Of a stretch of DNA of 64,000 bases, positions 8,128-16,567 are shown one piece after another. Position 1 is the first letter of the stretch. Each line of letters opens with the position of its first letter. The stretch lies in the NCBI RefSeq assembly GCF_049310025.1, contig NZ_JBJYKD010000014.1:1-64000 (forward strand). The letters run 5' to 3'. Origin of the DNA: JBJYKD01 sp049310025. GTDB taxonomy: Bacteria; Bacillota; Thermosediminibacteria; Thermosediminibacterales; Tepidanaerobacteraceae. Below the pieces are notes generated by a model. The model did not search any database, was not told the DNA's origin, and was given only the letters and a program-made list of their open reading frames with translations. The translations under genes and the position numbers were made by a program.

Positions 8128-8507
8128 GATTATCAACCTCAAGTTAAACTATAAGATTAATTTTAAAATATCGTGGCTTACAGCAAATAATCAAGAAATT
8201 TAAAGAGATATGAAGAAAAAGAAGTACTAATTTAAAATAATTACATAATAGTTAGTTTAAATAATATTGAAATTTTTAAACCTATAGTTTAATCTATAAG
8301 AGAAAATTAATTTTGATGCATTTAAAAAAGGAGGGAGACCGTAAAAAATCTATAAAACTAAATACACGCAAAGCCGGGGTTTTGGCGCAAAAGACCACGC
8401 CAAAACATCCCGGGCCCAAAAGCTTACGTTTTTATCATACTATAACCGTTTTTTTAAATCAACAAGAGCCGTTGGATTTGAAGGTTTCGAAGGGAGAATG
8501 AAGACGG
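8128..8507. promoter_or_regulatory. Intergenic control region before the PTS operon
   Basis: This gap has no convincing gene. It holds TATAGTTTA at 8283-8291 and its reverse complement at 8145-8153 (candidate operators), a moderate promoter TTGAAA (8267-8272) with TAATCT (8290-8295) at 17-bp spacing, and a strong hairpin: GTTTTGGCG (8379-8387) pairs with CGCCAAAAC (8398-8406), extendable by CGGG/CCCG across a two-base bulge. The hairpin lacks a following U run, so it is not a plain terminator; it may be a leader structure. A 62-codon frame at 8313 has a good ribosome site but a basic, unrecognisable product overlapping the hairpin. Confidence 0.4.
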
Positions 8508-8957
8508 GTGCTGGATTTGGATTTGATTGAATTAAACATGGAGGCTGAAACTGCCGGCGATGTGATAAAAAGGCTGGCCGGTAAGATGGTGTCCAAAGGC
8601 TATGTAAAGGAAAGTTTTCCGGATGCCGTACTCGAAAGGGAAAAAAACTTTCCCACAGGCCTTCCCGCTGAAGGTGTAGGTGTGGCCATACCTCACACGG
8701 ATGCGGCTCATGTGATCCGGTCCTGCATATCGATAGCCACATTGAAAAAGCCCGTGATTTTCAAAATGATGGGAATGCCTGAAAGGCCGCTGGAGGTCTG
8801 CCTGGTAATGCTTCTGGCTATTGCAGACCCGGATGGTCAGCTGCAGGTTTTAAAACAATTGATGGAAATTTTTCAGAACAAAAATACGCTTTTGAAGCTG
8901 GCTAGTGCCGCAACGCCAAAGCAAGTGGCTGAAATTTTTGCATCTCTTAATTTGTAA
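8508..8957 (+). CDS. PTS EIIA component, fructose/galactitol type
   Basis: A 149-residue PTS EIIA type-2 domain protein. The phosphorylated histidine is in the motif VAIPHTD (about residue 62), within the block GVGVAIPHTDAAHV. It would accept phosphate from HPr and pass it to the EIIB encoded next. GTG at 8508 follows AGGGAG at 8491-8496. First gene of a seven-gene run that ends with pentose phosphate enzymes. Confidence 0.88.
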   Translation: MLDLDLIELNMEAETAGDVIKRLAGKMVSKGYVKESFPDAVLEREKNFPTGLPAEGVGVAIPHTDAAHVIRSCISIATLKKPVIFKMMGMPERPLEVCLVMLLAIADPDGQLQVLKQLMEIFQNKNTLLKLASAATPKQVAEIFASLNL

Positions 8958-8974
8958 ATTGGGGAGGGAATGCG

Positions 8975-9292
8975 ATGAGAACTTTTAATGTTTTGTCCGT
9001 ATGCGGGTCCGGCACGGTGAGTTCTTCTATGGTGGCCGAAAAGTTGAAAGACATTATGGAAAAAAAGGGAATCAAAATAAATACCACCGAAGCAAAGCCC
9101 ACGGAGGTTGAAAATTATGTCAGCCAGGGGAATTTTGATTTCATAATCCATACCAGTCCCCTCAGCGGCAACTATAACATACCAGTAATAAACGCCGTTG
9201 GATTTCTAACCGGATTTGGGGAAGAAAAATTTTTGGAAGAGGTTGAGAACGTTATTTCTGAGATTATGGAAAAAGAAAGTAAAAAAAGTTAA
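8975..9292 (+). CDS. PTS EIIB component, galactitol type
   Basis: A 105-residue PTS lactose/cellobiose-fold EIIB of the galactitol subgroup. The phosphocysteine lies near the N terminus in VCGSGTVSSSM (Cys about residue 10), with the typical P-loop-like GSGT following it. GGGGAGGG sets the ATG at 8975. It receives phosphate from EIIA and donates it to the sugar carried by EIIC. Confidence 0.88.
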   Translation: MRTFNVLSVCGSGTVSSSMVAEKLKDIMEKKGIKINTTEAKPTEVENYVSQGNFDFIIHTSPLSGNYNIPVINAVGFLTGFGEEKFLEEVENVISEIMEKESKKS

Positions 9293-9306
9293 GGGAGGTA
9301 TGAAAA

Positions 9307-10698
9307 ATGTTTTTTAAAATATTGAAAAATATCTTCGATACTTTTGGCGCGCCTGTGTTTATTCCAATAGTTATATTTGTAATCGCATTAATCATGAAGG
9401 TCGATAGAAAGAAGGCTTTTTTTTCGGCGCTTTTTGCCGGTGTAGGCCTGGAGGGCTTCATGTTGTTGCTAAACTCTTTCACGCCGATTATAACGCCGGT
9501 GGTTAAGAATATGGTAGAAAGTACCGGCATTAAACTCCCCGTTTTTGATGCCGGGTGGCAGGCTGCGGCTCTTGTGGCCTATGCCAGTCAGGCGGGCATG
9601 GTTTACCTGGGGGTGGGACTGATTTTGCAGATATTGCTTTTTGCAGTGCGATGGACCGATGTATTTCAACCCGGAGACCTCTGGAACAATTACTCCTACA
9701 TGCTATGGGGTTCAATGGTTTATCTTGTGACCCGCAATATGTTTCTGGCACTTCTATGCATGGTTGTTTTGAATTTATACAGTCTGCTCATTACCGAACT
9801 GATAGCCAAAAGATGGTCCAACTATTACAAATACCCGAATTGTACCATTGTGGCCATGCACAACATAGAACCTGCGATTTTTGCCATAGGGATGAACTGG
9901 TTACTTAATAAATTGGGATTGAATAAGATCAAGTTAAGTCCCGAAGAGTTGCAGAAGAAAATGGGATTTTTGGGGGAACCGGTTTCTCTGGGTTTAATCC
10001 TGGGCCTCTTGATCGGAATCGCCGGTAATTACAGGAATCTGGGTCATTTATCGGCATGGGGGCAGATAAGTACCACGGCTATCGCCACCAGCGCCATTAT
10101 GGCAATTTTCCCGAGAATAGCAGGCATTTTTGCTCAGGCGTTTTTACCGCTGACAGAGGCGGCCAGAAAAACCGCCCAAAATGTAGGCGCAAAGTCCAGA
10201 GAGTGGTATCTTGGCATTAACGATGCGGTGGGATACGGGGAACCTGCCACGTTGATATCTGGTATAGTGCTCATCCCCATAATGATTATCCTGGCCGTAA
10301 TTCTCCCGGGGAACAAGGTCTTACCGGTAGTGGATCTGGTGGCCCTTCCATTCATGGTTGAGGGTATAGTGGCCATCGTTAACGGCAATATTTTCAAAAT
10401 AGTGCTCATCGGCGCCATATGGTTCAGCACCGGCCTTTATATGGGAAGTTTTACGGCTCCTCTTTTCACCCAGATAGCCTCCCAGGTGGGCGTCAATCTT
10501 CCTGTGGGAGCTTTGTTAATAACTAGTTTTAACCTTCTGGCAAAACCCATAGTGGGGTTAATCTTTTTGGCTTTCCTTTCTCAGAAATGGTATTTGATAG
10601 TATTGACCATCGTAATATATTTCATGTGCTATTTTGCTTTCAAGAAAAATAAAACTGCTATTTATGAATATTTGGAGAACAGTGTCATTAATGATTAG
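9307..10698 (+). CDS. PTS EIIC component, galactitol type
   Basis: A 463-residue membrane permease of the PTS galactitol (Gat) EIIC family, with about ten hydrophobic segments and the family blocks GWQAAALVAYASQAG and INDAVGYGEPATLISG. It transports the polyol while it is phosphorylated by EIIB. Spacing to EIIB is short and AAGGGAGG precedes the ATG. The neighbours, which lack tagatose kinase and aldolase, argue for a pentitol rather than galactitol as substrate. Confidence 0.88.
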   Translation: MFFKILKNIFDTFGAPVFIPIVIFVIALIMKVDRKKAFFSALFAGVGLEGFMLLLNSFTPIITPVVKNMVESTGIKLPVFDAGWQAAALVAYASQAGMVYLGVGLILQILLFAVRWTDVFQPGDLWNNYSYMLWGSMVYLVTRNMFLALLCMVVLNLYSLLITELIAKRWSNYYKYPNCTIVAMHNIEPAIFAIGMNWLLNKLGLNKIKLSPEELQKKMGFLGEPVSLGLILGLLIGIAGNYRNLGHLSAWGQISTTAIATSAIMAIFPRIAGIFAQAFLPLTEAARKTAQNVGAKSREWYLGINDAVGYGEPATLISGIVLIPIMIILAVILPGNKVLPVVDLVALPFMVEGIVAIVNGNIFKIVLIGAIWFSTGLYMGSFTAPLFTQIASQVGVNLPVGALLITSFNLLAKPIVGLIFLAFLSQKWYLIVLTIVIYFMCYFAFKKNKTAIYEYLENSVIND

Positions 10699-10761
10699 GA
10701 GATATTAACGTCTGGATTAAATAATTGTATAAATTTTATAGTTTAGGAAAAGGTGTTTGAA

Positions 10762-11802
10762 ATGGATAAAATGAAAGCTTTGGTTTTATACGGAGCAAAT
10801 GATTTGCGCTTGGAGACGATCCCTATGCCGGTGTGTGAAGACGACGAGGTTTTGATCAGAGTTAAGGCCTGCGGCATATGCGGCTCGGATTTGGGAAGGG
10901 TCTTTTACGGGAGCGGTCATGTTTATCCAATAGTGCTCGGCCACGAATTCTCAGGGGAAATTGTGGCGGCCGGCGCTGGAGTTTCGAAATTTAAACCGGG
11001 GGACAGGGTGACGGCCGCTCCCCTTGTTTCCTGCGGCAGGTGCTTTTATTGCAGGAGCGGAAGACCGGCTTTGTGCGAGTCTTACAATTTGATAGGAACC
11101 CGAATAAATGGAGCCATGGCAGAATACGTGAAGGTAAAGGCGGCAAATGTTTTGAGATTGCCGGAGGAAGTGGATTTTTATTCGGGTGCCATGGTTGAAC
11201 CTGTAACCGTGGCAATCCATGCGGTAGAAAGAATTTTTCTTAGGGCTGGAGCCTCTGTGGCTTTATTCGGAGCCGGTACCATCGGCCTTTTGACGCTGCA
11301 GTGCTTGAAAGCAAGAGGTGCTGGTAAGGTTTTTGTGATAGATGTAAACAGAGAAAAACTCAAGATAGCGGATAGACTTGGAGCCGACAAGACTCTAAAT
11401 CCCGAAGATTTGGACGTGGTGAAATATATAAAAGATACCGGCGGGGTGGACATGGTCTTTGAAACCGCCGGGGTTCCCATCACACAGAAGCAGAGTTTGG
11501 AAGTGGTGAAAAAGCAGGGGAGTGTGGTTTACGTTGGAACGGCTTCGCGTGATATAACTTTTCCATCGCAGGTTTTTGAAAAGATTTTGCGCGGTGAATT
11601 AAATATTACCGGCTCATGGATGTCTTACAGCCTGCCTTTCCCCGGATATGAATGGGATGCGGCGATTAACTATATAAAAGAAGGGAAGATAAAAACAGAG
11701 CCGCTTATTTCCGGTATTTACAAAATTGAGGACCTTTTAAAACCATTTGAGCAGATGCAGCACAGGAATGGCTTGGCTGTAAAAAATATGTTCGGATTTT
11801 AG
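10762..11802 (+). CDS. Zinc-dependent polyol-phosphate dehydrogenase
   Basis: A 346-residue medium-chain zinc dehydrogenase. The catalytic zinc site (CGICGSD and GHEFSGEI), the structural zinc cluster of four Cys (about residues 88-102, CGRCFYCRSGRPALC) and the NAD-binding Rossmann motif GAGTIGL are visible. In this operon it should oxidise the PTS-phosphorylated polyol to a ketose phosphate. ATG 10762 follows AGGAAAAGG; a GTG at 10753 is an alternative that adds three residues. The TATAGTTTA motif at 10737-10745 lies just upstream. Homologues include galactitol-1-phosphate and arabitol-phosphate dehydrogenases; the exact substrate is inferred. Confidence 0.85.
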   Translation: MDKMKALVLYGANDLRLETIPMPVCEDDEVLIRVKACGICGSDLGRVFYGSGHVYPIVLGHEFSGEIVAAGAGVSKFKPGDRVTAAPLVSCGRCFYCRSGRPALCESYNLIGTRINGAMAEYVKVKAANVLRLPEEVDFYSGAMVEPVTVAIHAVERIFLRAGASVALFGAGTIGLLTLQCLKARGAGKVFVIDVNREKLKIADRLGADKTLNPEDLDVVKYIKDTGGVDMVFETAGVPITQKQSLEVVKKQGSVVYVGTASRDITFPSQVFEKILRGELNITGSWMSYSLPFPGYEWDAAINYIKEGKIKTEPLISGIYKIEDLLKPFEQMQHRNGLAVKNMFGF

Positions 11803-11820
11803 ACATGGGAGGAGACAAAG

Positions 11821-12510
11821 ATGCTGGAAAGTTTAAAAAATGCGGTTTTAGAAGCAAATCTGCAGCTTTTTAGACTGGGGCTGGTCATATATACCTGGGG
11901 GAATGTGAGCGGAATAGACCGTGAAAGAGGGTTTGTGGTAATAAAACCCAGCGGGGTGCCTTATGAAGAAATGAGAGCTGACGATATGGTCGTGATGGGC
12001 CTGGAAGGGAATATAGTGGAAGGAAATTTGAGACCCTCTTCGGACACCCCTGCTCATCTTATACTGTACAGAGAATTTCCTGAAATAGGTGGTATTGTGC
12101 ACACTCATTCTCCTATGGCTACGGCCTGGGCACAAGCAGGAAGAGGAATACCCCCTATGGGGACGACCCATGCCGATTATTTTTACGGCGAAATACCCTG
12201 CACCAGGAGTATGACGGATGAAGAGATCAATGAGAATTATGAAGCCAACACCGGAAAAGTGATTGTAGAAACTTTTGCAAATAAAAATCCTATGGATGTG
12301 CCGGGGGTACTGGTAAAAAGTCACGGACCTTTTTGCTGGGGGAAAGACGCCCTGGATGCGGTGCACAACGCAAGAGTTATGGAAGAGGTTGCCAGAATGG
12401 CTATAACAAGCCTTTTTCTGAACAGGGATGTGAGCGGTATAAAGCGAGCACTTCTTGATAAGCATTATTTAAGAAAGCACGGGACGAAGGCATATTACGG
12501 ACAGCAGTAA
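11821..12510 (+). CDS. AraD-type L-ribulose-5-phosphate 4-epimerase
   Basis: A 229-residue class II aldolase/adducin-family protein. The metal-binding HTHS (about residues 96-99) and a later SHGPF histidine are present, as is the C-terminal KHYLRKHGTKAYYGQ segment characteristic of L-ribulose-5-phosphate 4-epimerases rather than fuculose aldolases. It would convert L-ribulose 5-phosphate to D-xylulose 5-phosphate. GGAGGAG upstream fixes the ATG. Its presence next to a pentose isomerase and Rpe-type enzyme points to pentitol catabolism. Confidence 0.82.
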   Translation: MLESLKNAVLEANLQLFRLGLVIYTWGNVSGIDRERGFVVIKPSGVPYEEMRADDMVVMGLEGNIVEGNLRPSSDTPAHLILYREFPEIGGIVHTHSPMATAWAQAGRGIPPMGTTHADYFYGEIPCTRSMTDEEINENYEANTGKVIVETFANKNPMDVPGVLVKSHGPFCWGKDALDAVHNARVMEEVARMAITSLFLNRDVSGIKRALLDKHYLRKHGTKAYYGQQ

Positions 12511-12548
12511 AAAAGTCAGTAAATATTCAGGTTGGAGATGGGACATGA

Positions 12549-13010
12549 ATGAAAATCGCCATCGGCTCAGATCATGCAGGCTATGACCTGAAAGAAATAA
12601 TAAAACGTTATTTGGATGAAAAAGGGATTTCCCACGTAGATTTTGGTACCTTTTCTCCCCAACCGGTGGACTTTCCCGAATTTGCCATGAAGGTCGCAGA
12701 AAGTGTTGTAAAAGGCGAATGCAATGCCGGGATTCTCTTTTGCGGCACCGGAATCGGAATGTCCATCGCAGCAAATAAAGCGCCGGGGATTAGAGCGGCT
12801 GTGGTGTCCGATACTCTCTGTGCAAGATATTGCAAAGAACATAACAATGCAAACGTGATATGTCTGGGTGGCAGGATAATCGGTTCGGAGATGGCAAAAC
12901 AAATTGTGGATGAATGGTTGAAAGCGGAGTTTATGGGTGGAAGGCATCAAAGGCGCCTGGAACAGGTGGTTGAAATAGAATTAAAGTATAATCGTTCAAA
13001 GGGTGATTGA
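12549..13010 (+). CDS. rpiB: Ribose-5-phosphate isomerase B
   Basis: A 153-residue RpiB/LacAB-family isomerase that interconverts ribose 5-phosphate and ribulose 5-phosphate (some members act on allose 6-phosphate). Seen are the phosphate-binding IGSDHAGYDLK at the N terminus and the catalytic Cys in GILFCGTGIGMSIAANK (about residues 62-78). The stop is four bases before the TTG of the next gene, indicating coupling. Confidence 0.9.
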   Translation: MKIAIGSDHAGYDLKEIIKRYLDEKGISHVDFGTFSPQPVDFPEFAMKVAESVVKGECNAGILFCGTGIGMSIAANKAPGIRAAVVSDTLCARYCKEHNNANVICLGGRIIGSEMAKQIVDEWLKAEFMGGRHQRRLEQVVEIELKYNRSKGD

Positions 13011-13013
13011 ATT

Positions 13014-13673
13014 TTGGCTATATTTGCTGCTTCCATAATGTGTGCCAATCAGCTGGAATTGAAAACCGAACTGGACCGGTTGAAAGAAGCCCGTATTGAT
13101 ATGCTGCATTGCGATGTGATGGATGGAGCCTTTGTTTCAAATCTGGGGATGGGGCCGTATGTGCTGGAGCAGATAGCCCAATATTCAAAACTGCCTATGG
13201 ATATTCACCTGGCCACATTAAATCCGGAAAATTACGCAAAACTTTTCTTAAAACTCAGACCGGAAATTATATCCTTTCATATAGAAACAGTGGAAAATCC
13301 TCATAAGACAATAGAGTTTATCAAAGAAAACGGGATTAAAGCTTCTGTGGCCGTTTCACCCGATACCCCGATTTGTGCCGTGGAACCTGTGATTAGAGAA
13401 GTCGATATGGTGCTCATTATGGCGGTAAATCCGGGTTTTGCCGGACAAAAAATTAAACCACAAACGCCGAAAAGAATCAGACAATTAAAATCCCTTTGCG
13501 AAAAGTATGATGTACACCCATTAATTGAAGTTGATGGAAATATAAATGAAGAAACAATTCCAGAAGTGGTTAATGAAGGGGCCAACGTTCTTGTGCTGGG
13601 CACATCTTCAATATTCAAAAAAGACAACCATGATTATTCAATTTCTATCGCACGGCTTAGAGCATTGTGCTAA
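13014..13673 (+). CDS. Ribulose-phosphate 3-epimerase family protein
   Basis: A 219-residue TIM-barrel epimerase of the Rpe/AlsE family. Metal-binding residues sit in LHCDVMDGAFV and MDIHLATLNPE; the second phosphate-binding region is IMAVNPGFAGQ and the VDGNIN motif supplies another ligand. The divergence from housekeeping Rpe (for example ASIMCAN) leaves allulose-6-phosphate 3-epimerase as an alternative. TTG at 13014 follows GGGTGA at 13001-13006, inside the end of rpiB. It is the last gene before a terminator. Confidence 0.83.
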   Translation: MAIFAASIMCANQLELKTELDRLKEARIDMLHCDVMDGAFVSNLGMGPYVLEQIAQYSKLPMDIHLATLNPENYAKLFLKLRPEIISFHIETVENPHKTIEFIKENGIKASVAVSPDTPICAVEPVIREVDMVLIMAVNPGFAGQKIKPQTPKRIRQLKSLCEKYDVHPLIEVDGNINEETIPEVVNEGANVLVLGTSSIFKKDNHDYSISIARLRALC

Positions 13674-13695
13674 TTTGTAATTTTTATAAGGCTCT

Positions 13696-13736
13696 GGGGG
13701 AGCAGGCGGAGATATTTGTGCCCCCCTTTATTTTTT
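13696..13736 (+). terminator. Terminator of the PTS/pentose operon
   Basis: GGGGG (13696-13700) can pair with CCCCC (13722-13726) across a long loop, followed by TTTATTTTTTAC. It lies 23 bases after the epimerase stop. Confidence 0.6.
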
Positions 13737-13743
13737 ACTAATG

Positions 13744-13772
13744 TTGTAATAGTACTGCAGTTTGTATATAAT
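13744..13772 (+). promoter_or_regulatory. Sigma-A promoter for acyP-rarA
   Basis: TTGTAA at 13744-13749 and a perfect TATAAT at 13767-13772 are 17 bp apart, about 38 bp upstream of the acylphosphatase start and just after the preceding terminator. Confidence 0.65.
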
Positions 13773-13809
13773 AAAAGAAACAATTATCACAGCTCCTTGG
13801 AGGGGTTTG

Positions 13810-14085
13810 ATGAAAAAGTCGGCATACATCAGGGTATACGGCATAGTCCAGGGGGTGGGCATGAGATACTCGGTATACAGGAAGGCCGTGGGCCTCAAGC
13901 TGTCCGGATATGTGAAAAATATGATGGACGGCAGTGTGGAGATAAGGGCGGAAGGTGAAGAGCAGGATATAATGAAGCTCCTGGACTATATAAAGACCGG
14001 TATCCCGTGGGCCCGGGTAGATGATGTGCAGGTCGTGTGGGCCGAATACGGGGGAAAGTTCAGGGGCTTTGAGATAACCTACTGA
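13810..14085 (+). CDS. acyP: Acylphosphatase
   Basis: A 91-residue acylphosphatase, the standard size, hydrolysing carboxyl-phosphate bonds. The active-site loop is VYGIVQGVGMRYSVYRKA (Arg about residue 21; Met replaces the common Phe of GVGFR), and the catalytic Asn is in SGYVKN. ATG 13810 follows TGGAGGGG; a longer frame from 13762 starts inside the -10 box and is rejected. Probably co-transcribed with rarA. Confidence 0.9.
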   Translation: MKKSAYIRVYGIVQGVGMRYSVYRKAVGLKLSGYVKNMMDGSVEIRAEGEEQDIMKLLDYIKTGIPWARVDDVQVVWAEYGGKFRGFEITY

Positions 14086-14123
14086 TGGAAAATATATTGA
14101 AGAGGATTTTACAAAGACTGTAA

Positions 14124-15476
14124 ATGTCTGGTGATGGTATGGAAATGGAGCAGGGCTCCCTGTTCGACGGAGAGATGAAAAAAACCGCGCCGCTGGCCGA
14201 CAGGATGAGACCCCGGAACCTCGATGAGTTTGTGGGTCAGGAGCATCTCCTGGGAAAGGACGGTATTTTAAGGAAACTCATAGAAAGCGACAGCATAACT
14301 TCAATGATACTCTGGGGCCCTCCTGGGGTGGGAAAGACCACGCTGGCGAAAATCATAGCGGCGAAAAGCAGGGCAAAATTTGAGACATTCAGCGCCGTGC
14401 TCTCCGGCATAAAGGAAATAAAGGAAGTAATGAAACAGGCCGAAGAGAGGCGGAGATACGGGCAGCGCACCCTGCTTTTTATCGACGAAATCCACCGTTT
14501 CAATAAGGCTCAGCAGGATGCGTTCCTCCCCTATGTGGAAAAGGGGGACATCATCCTCATCGGGGCCACCACCGAAAACCCCTCGTTTGAATTGAATTCC
14601 GCCCTCCTCTCCCGTTCCAGGGTTTTTGTTATGAATCCCCTGAGGCCGGATGACCTGGTGACACTGTTAAAGAGGGCTCTCGCCGACAGGGAAAGAGGGC
14701 TGGGCAAATTAAAGATCGGTATTAATGATGGGGTGTTATACAAGATTGCCAATTACGCCAACGGCGACGCCCGGGTGGCCTTAAATACCCTGGAACTGGC
14801 GGTGTTAAGCTGCTCACCGGGAGAAGATGGAACCCTGAATATAACCGAAAGGGTTCTGGATGGCGCACTGCAGAGAAAGACACTGCTGTACGATAAGACA
14901 GGGGAAGAGCATTACAACCTCATCTCCGCCTTCCACAAATCCCTGAGAAACAGCGACAGCGACGCCGCGGTGTACTGGCTGGCGCGGATGCTGGAGGCGG
15001 GGGAAGACCCGCTGTATGTGGCAAGGAGGATGATAAGGTTTGCGTCGGAAGACGTGGGTCTGGCGGACCCGAAAGCCCTTGAACAGGCGGTGGCGGCGTA
15101 CCAGGCGGCACATTTTATCGGTATGCCCGAATGCAGCGTCAATCTCGCCCAGGCGGCGGTCTACCTTGCCCTGGCCCCAAAATCCAACGCCCTGTATGCG
15201 GGCTACAACACCGCAAGGCGGGATGCCCTGGAGACCGTCGCCCAGCCAGTGCCAATGCACCTGAGAAACGCCCCGACGGGCCTTATGAAAGAACTGGGTT
15301 ACGGAGAAGGATACAAATACGCCCACGACTATGAAAACAAGATTGCGGATATGGAGTGCCTGCCTGAGAATTTGAGGGGCAGGAAGTATTATTCTCCGGC
15401 AGGCGAAGGTGAAGAAAAGAAGTTTAAGGAAAGGAAAGAGCACCTCGAAAGACTGAAAAAGGGATTAAAAGCCTGA
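14124..15476 (+). CDS. rarA: Replication-associated recombination AAA+ ATPase
   Basis: A 450-residue RarA (MgsA/WRNIP1) family clamp-loader-like ATPase. Walker A is GPPGVGKTT (about residues 66-74), Walker B LLFIDEIHRFNK, and sensor 1 GATTENPSFELN; the C-terminal half carries the tetramerisation region with ARRMIRFASEDVG. It acts at stalled replication forks in the cytoplasm. The N-terminal extension has several possible starts (14124, 14139, 14145) and no strong ribosome site, so the first 5-7 residues are uncertain. Confidence 0.92.
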   Translation: MSGDGMEMEQGSLFDGEMKKTAPLADRMRPRNLDEFVGQEHLLGKDGILRKLIESDSITSMILWGPPGVGKTTLAKIIAAKSRAKFETFSAVLSGIKEIKEVMKQAEERRRYGQRTLLFIDEIHRFNKAQQDAFLPYVEKGDIILIGATTENPSFELNSALLSRSRVFVMNPLRPDDLVTLLKRALADRERGLGKLKIGINDGVLYKIANYANGDARVALNTLELAVLSCSPGEDGTLNITERVLDGALQRKTLLYDKTGEEHYNLISAFHKSLRNSDSDAAVYWLARMLEAGEDPLYVARRMIRFASEDVGLADPKALEQAVAAYQAAHFIGMPECSVNLAQAAVYLALAPKSNALYAGYNTARRDALETVAQPVPMHLRNAPTGLMKELGYGEGYKYAHDYENKIADMECLPENLRGRKYYSPAGEGEEKKFKERKEHLERLKKGLKA

Positions 15477-15526
15477 TATGCCTTCAGATACAGCTTATAT
15501 AATTTGGTCCAAAGGGATGAGGGAAA

Positions 15527-15715
15527 ATGCCTTATATACAAATCGACGCCGGAAGCATGTCAAAAGAGAAAAAAGCCGAACTTATCAAAGGCTTGACAGA
15601 GACGGCTAGTTCCATATTGAAGATCCCTGAACAGGCCTTCACCGTTATAATCCGCGAAAATAATCCTGATAACATCGGCATTGGCGGAAAGCCGCTTTCG
15701 GAGTTACACAAATGA
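15527..15715 (+). CDS. 4-oxalocrotonate tautomerase family protein, copy 2
   Basis: A 62-residue tautomerase with the N-terminal catalytic Pro, differing from the copy at 6676 at only three positions (Asn32 to Lys, Val52 to Ile, Ser62 to Lys). Hand comparison shows 20 further codons that differ synonymously, so the duplication is not recent and both proteins appear under purifying selection. GATGAGGG precedes the ATG. It lies 50 bases after rarA and ahead of a bidirectional terminator. Confidence 0.85.
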   Translation: MPYIQIDAGSMSKEKKAELIKGLTETASSILKIPEQAFTVIIRENNPDNIGIGGKPLSELHK

Positions 15716-15811
15716 CGTCAGTAAGGGCCGGTGCCGTATAAGAAAAATCACTTTAAACAAATAGTATTTGCCGCCCAACCGTAAAAACTATTAAGATCTG
15801 GTAAAAAAATC

Positions 15812-15831
15812 GCTCTGCCTTTCGGCAGGGC
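15812..15831. terminator. Bidirectional terminator between tautomerase and luxS
   Basis: GCTCTGCC (15812-15819) pairs with GGCAGGGC (15824-15831) around TTTC. Reading rightward it is followed by CTCAATTTTT; reading leftward by GATTTTTTTACC. It can therefore serve both converging genes. Confidence 0.7.
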
Positions 15832-15919
15832 TCAATTTTTGTGAAATTAATTTACGATTTTATTTTTTATAAACCCACATTACTTGTACCTATCTTTTGT
15901 TCCATACATTCCGTCAAAA

Positions 15920-16366
15920 CTATGATTTAAACCCCTCCAGGGCTTTTCTGGCGTATTCTTTTGCGCAAAAAAGGGAATGGTCCCTGTAGTTCCCGCATTC
16001 CTTTTCGGTGGTGGCGGGCACGTCTCCGGGCTTTGAATCTGCCACTTTCGACAGGACTTTTACAAATATGTCCCTGACTTCCTCAACGGGAGTCTCGCCG
16101 AATTTGGTAAGATAAAAACCGGTGCGGCAGCCCATGGGGGAAACATCGATTATGTCATCCATGTACTCCCTGAAATACACCGCAAAGAGATGCTCCAGTG
16201 TGTGAAGGCCGCCGGTCGGGATCGGTACGGTATTGGGCTGCACCAGGCGGAGGTCGTATTTTACCACCACATCCCCCCTGGGGCCTACCAGCCGTTCCGC
16301 CAGCCGCACATACGGCGCCTTAACTTTTGTATGGTCGAGTTTGAAGCTTTCAACCCTAGCGCCCAT
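15920..16366 (-). CDS. luxS: S-ribosylhomocysteine lyase
   Basis: A 148-residue LuxS protein, a metal enzyme that splits S-ribosylhomocysteine into homocysteine and DPD, the autoinducer-2 precursor, within the activated methyl cycle. The metal ligands are visible in HTLEH (about residues 55-59) and in CGNYRDH (Cys about 124), and the catalytic Cys in SPMGCRTGFYL. AAGGAGGAG precedes the ATG. No other methyl-cycle gene is adjacent, so signalling cannot be separated from housekeeping by context. Confidence 0.95.
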   Translation of the reverse strand: MGARVESFKLDHTKVKAPYVRLAERLVGPRGDVVVKYDLRLVQPNTVPIPTGGLHTLEHLFAVYFREYMDDIIDVSPMGCRTGFYLTKFGETPVEEVRDIFVKVLSKVADSKPGDVPATTEKECGNYRDHSLFCAKEYARKALEGFKS

Positions 16367-16567
16367 AATTCTCCTCCTTAAGAATTTATTGCGTACTTCT
16401 GTAAAAGTTTAAATAGCGGTTCTTGCACGTCTCCTTTATATATTATAAAAAATTCTCAGGGGTTTTCCATATGCGGACAAAAAATTTCTCAAACATTAAC
16501 TCGAAACATCATGTATAATATAAATACATCCATAAACACAAACATGAAGAATCAGGAGTATGTGCAG

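Noticed and set aside
8313..8501. 62-codon + strand ORF before the PTS genes
   Set aside because: It has a good AAGGAGGG nearby but overlaps the leader hairpin and has a basic, low-information sequence; left as unproven rather than called a gene.
14814..15443. 209-codon minus-strand ORF
   Set aside because: Antisense to rarA, with no ribosome site or recognisable domain.
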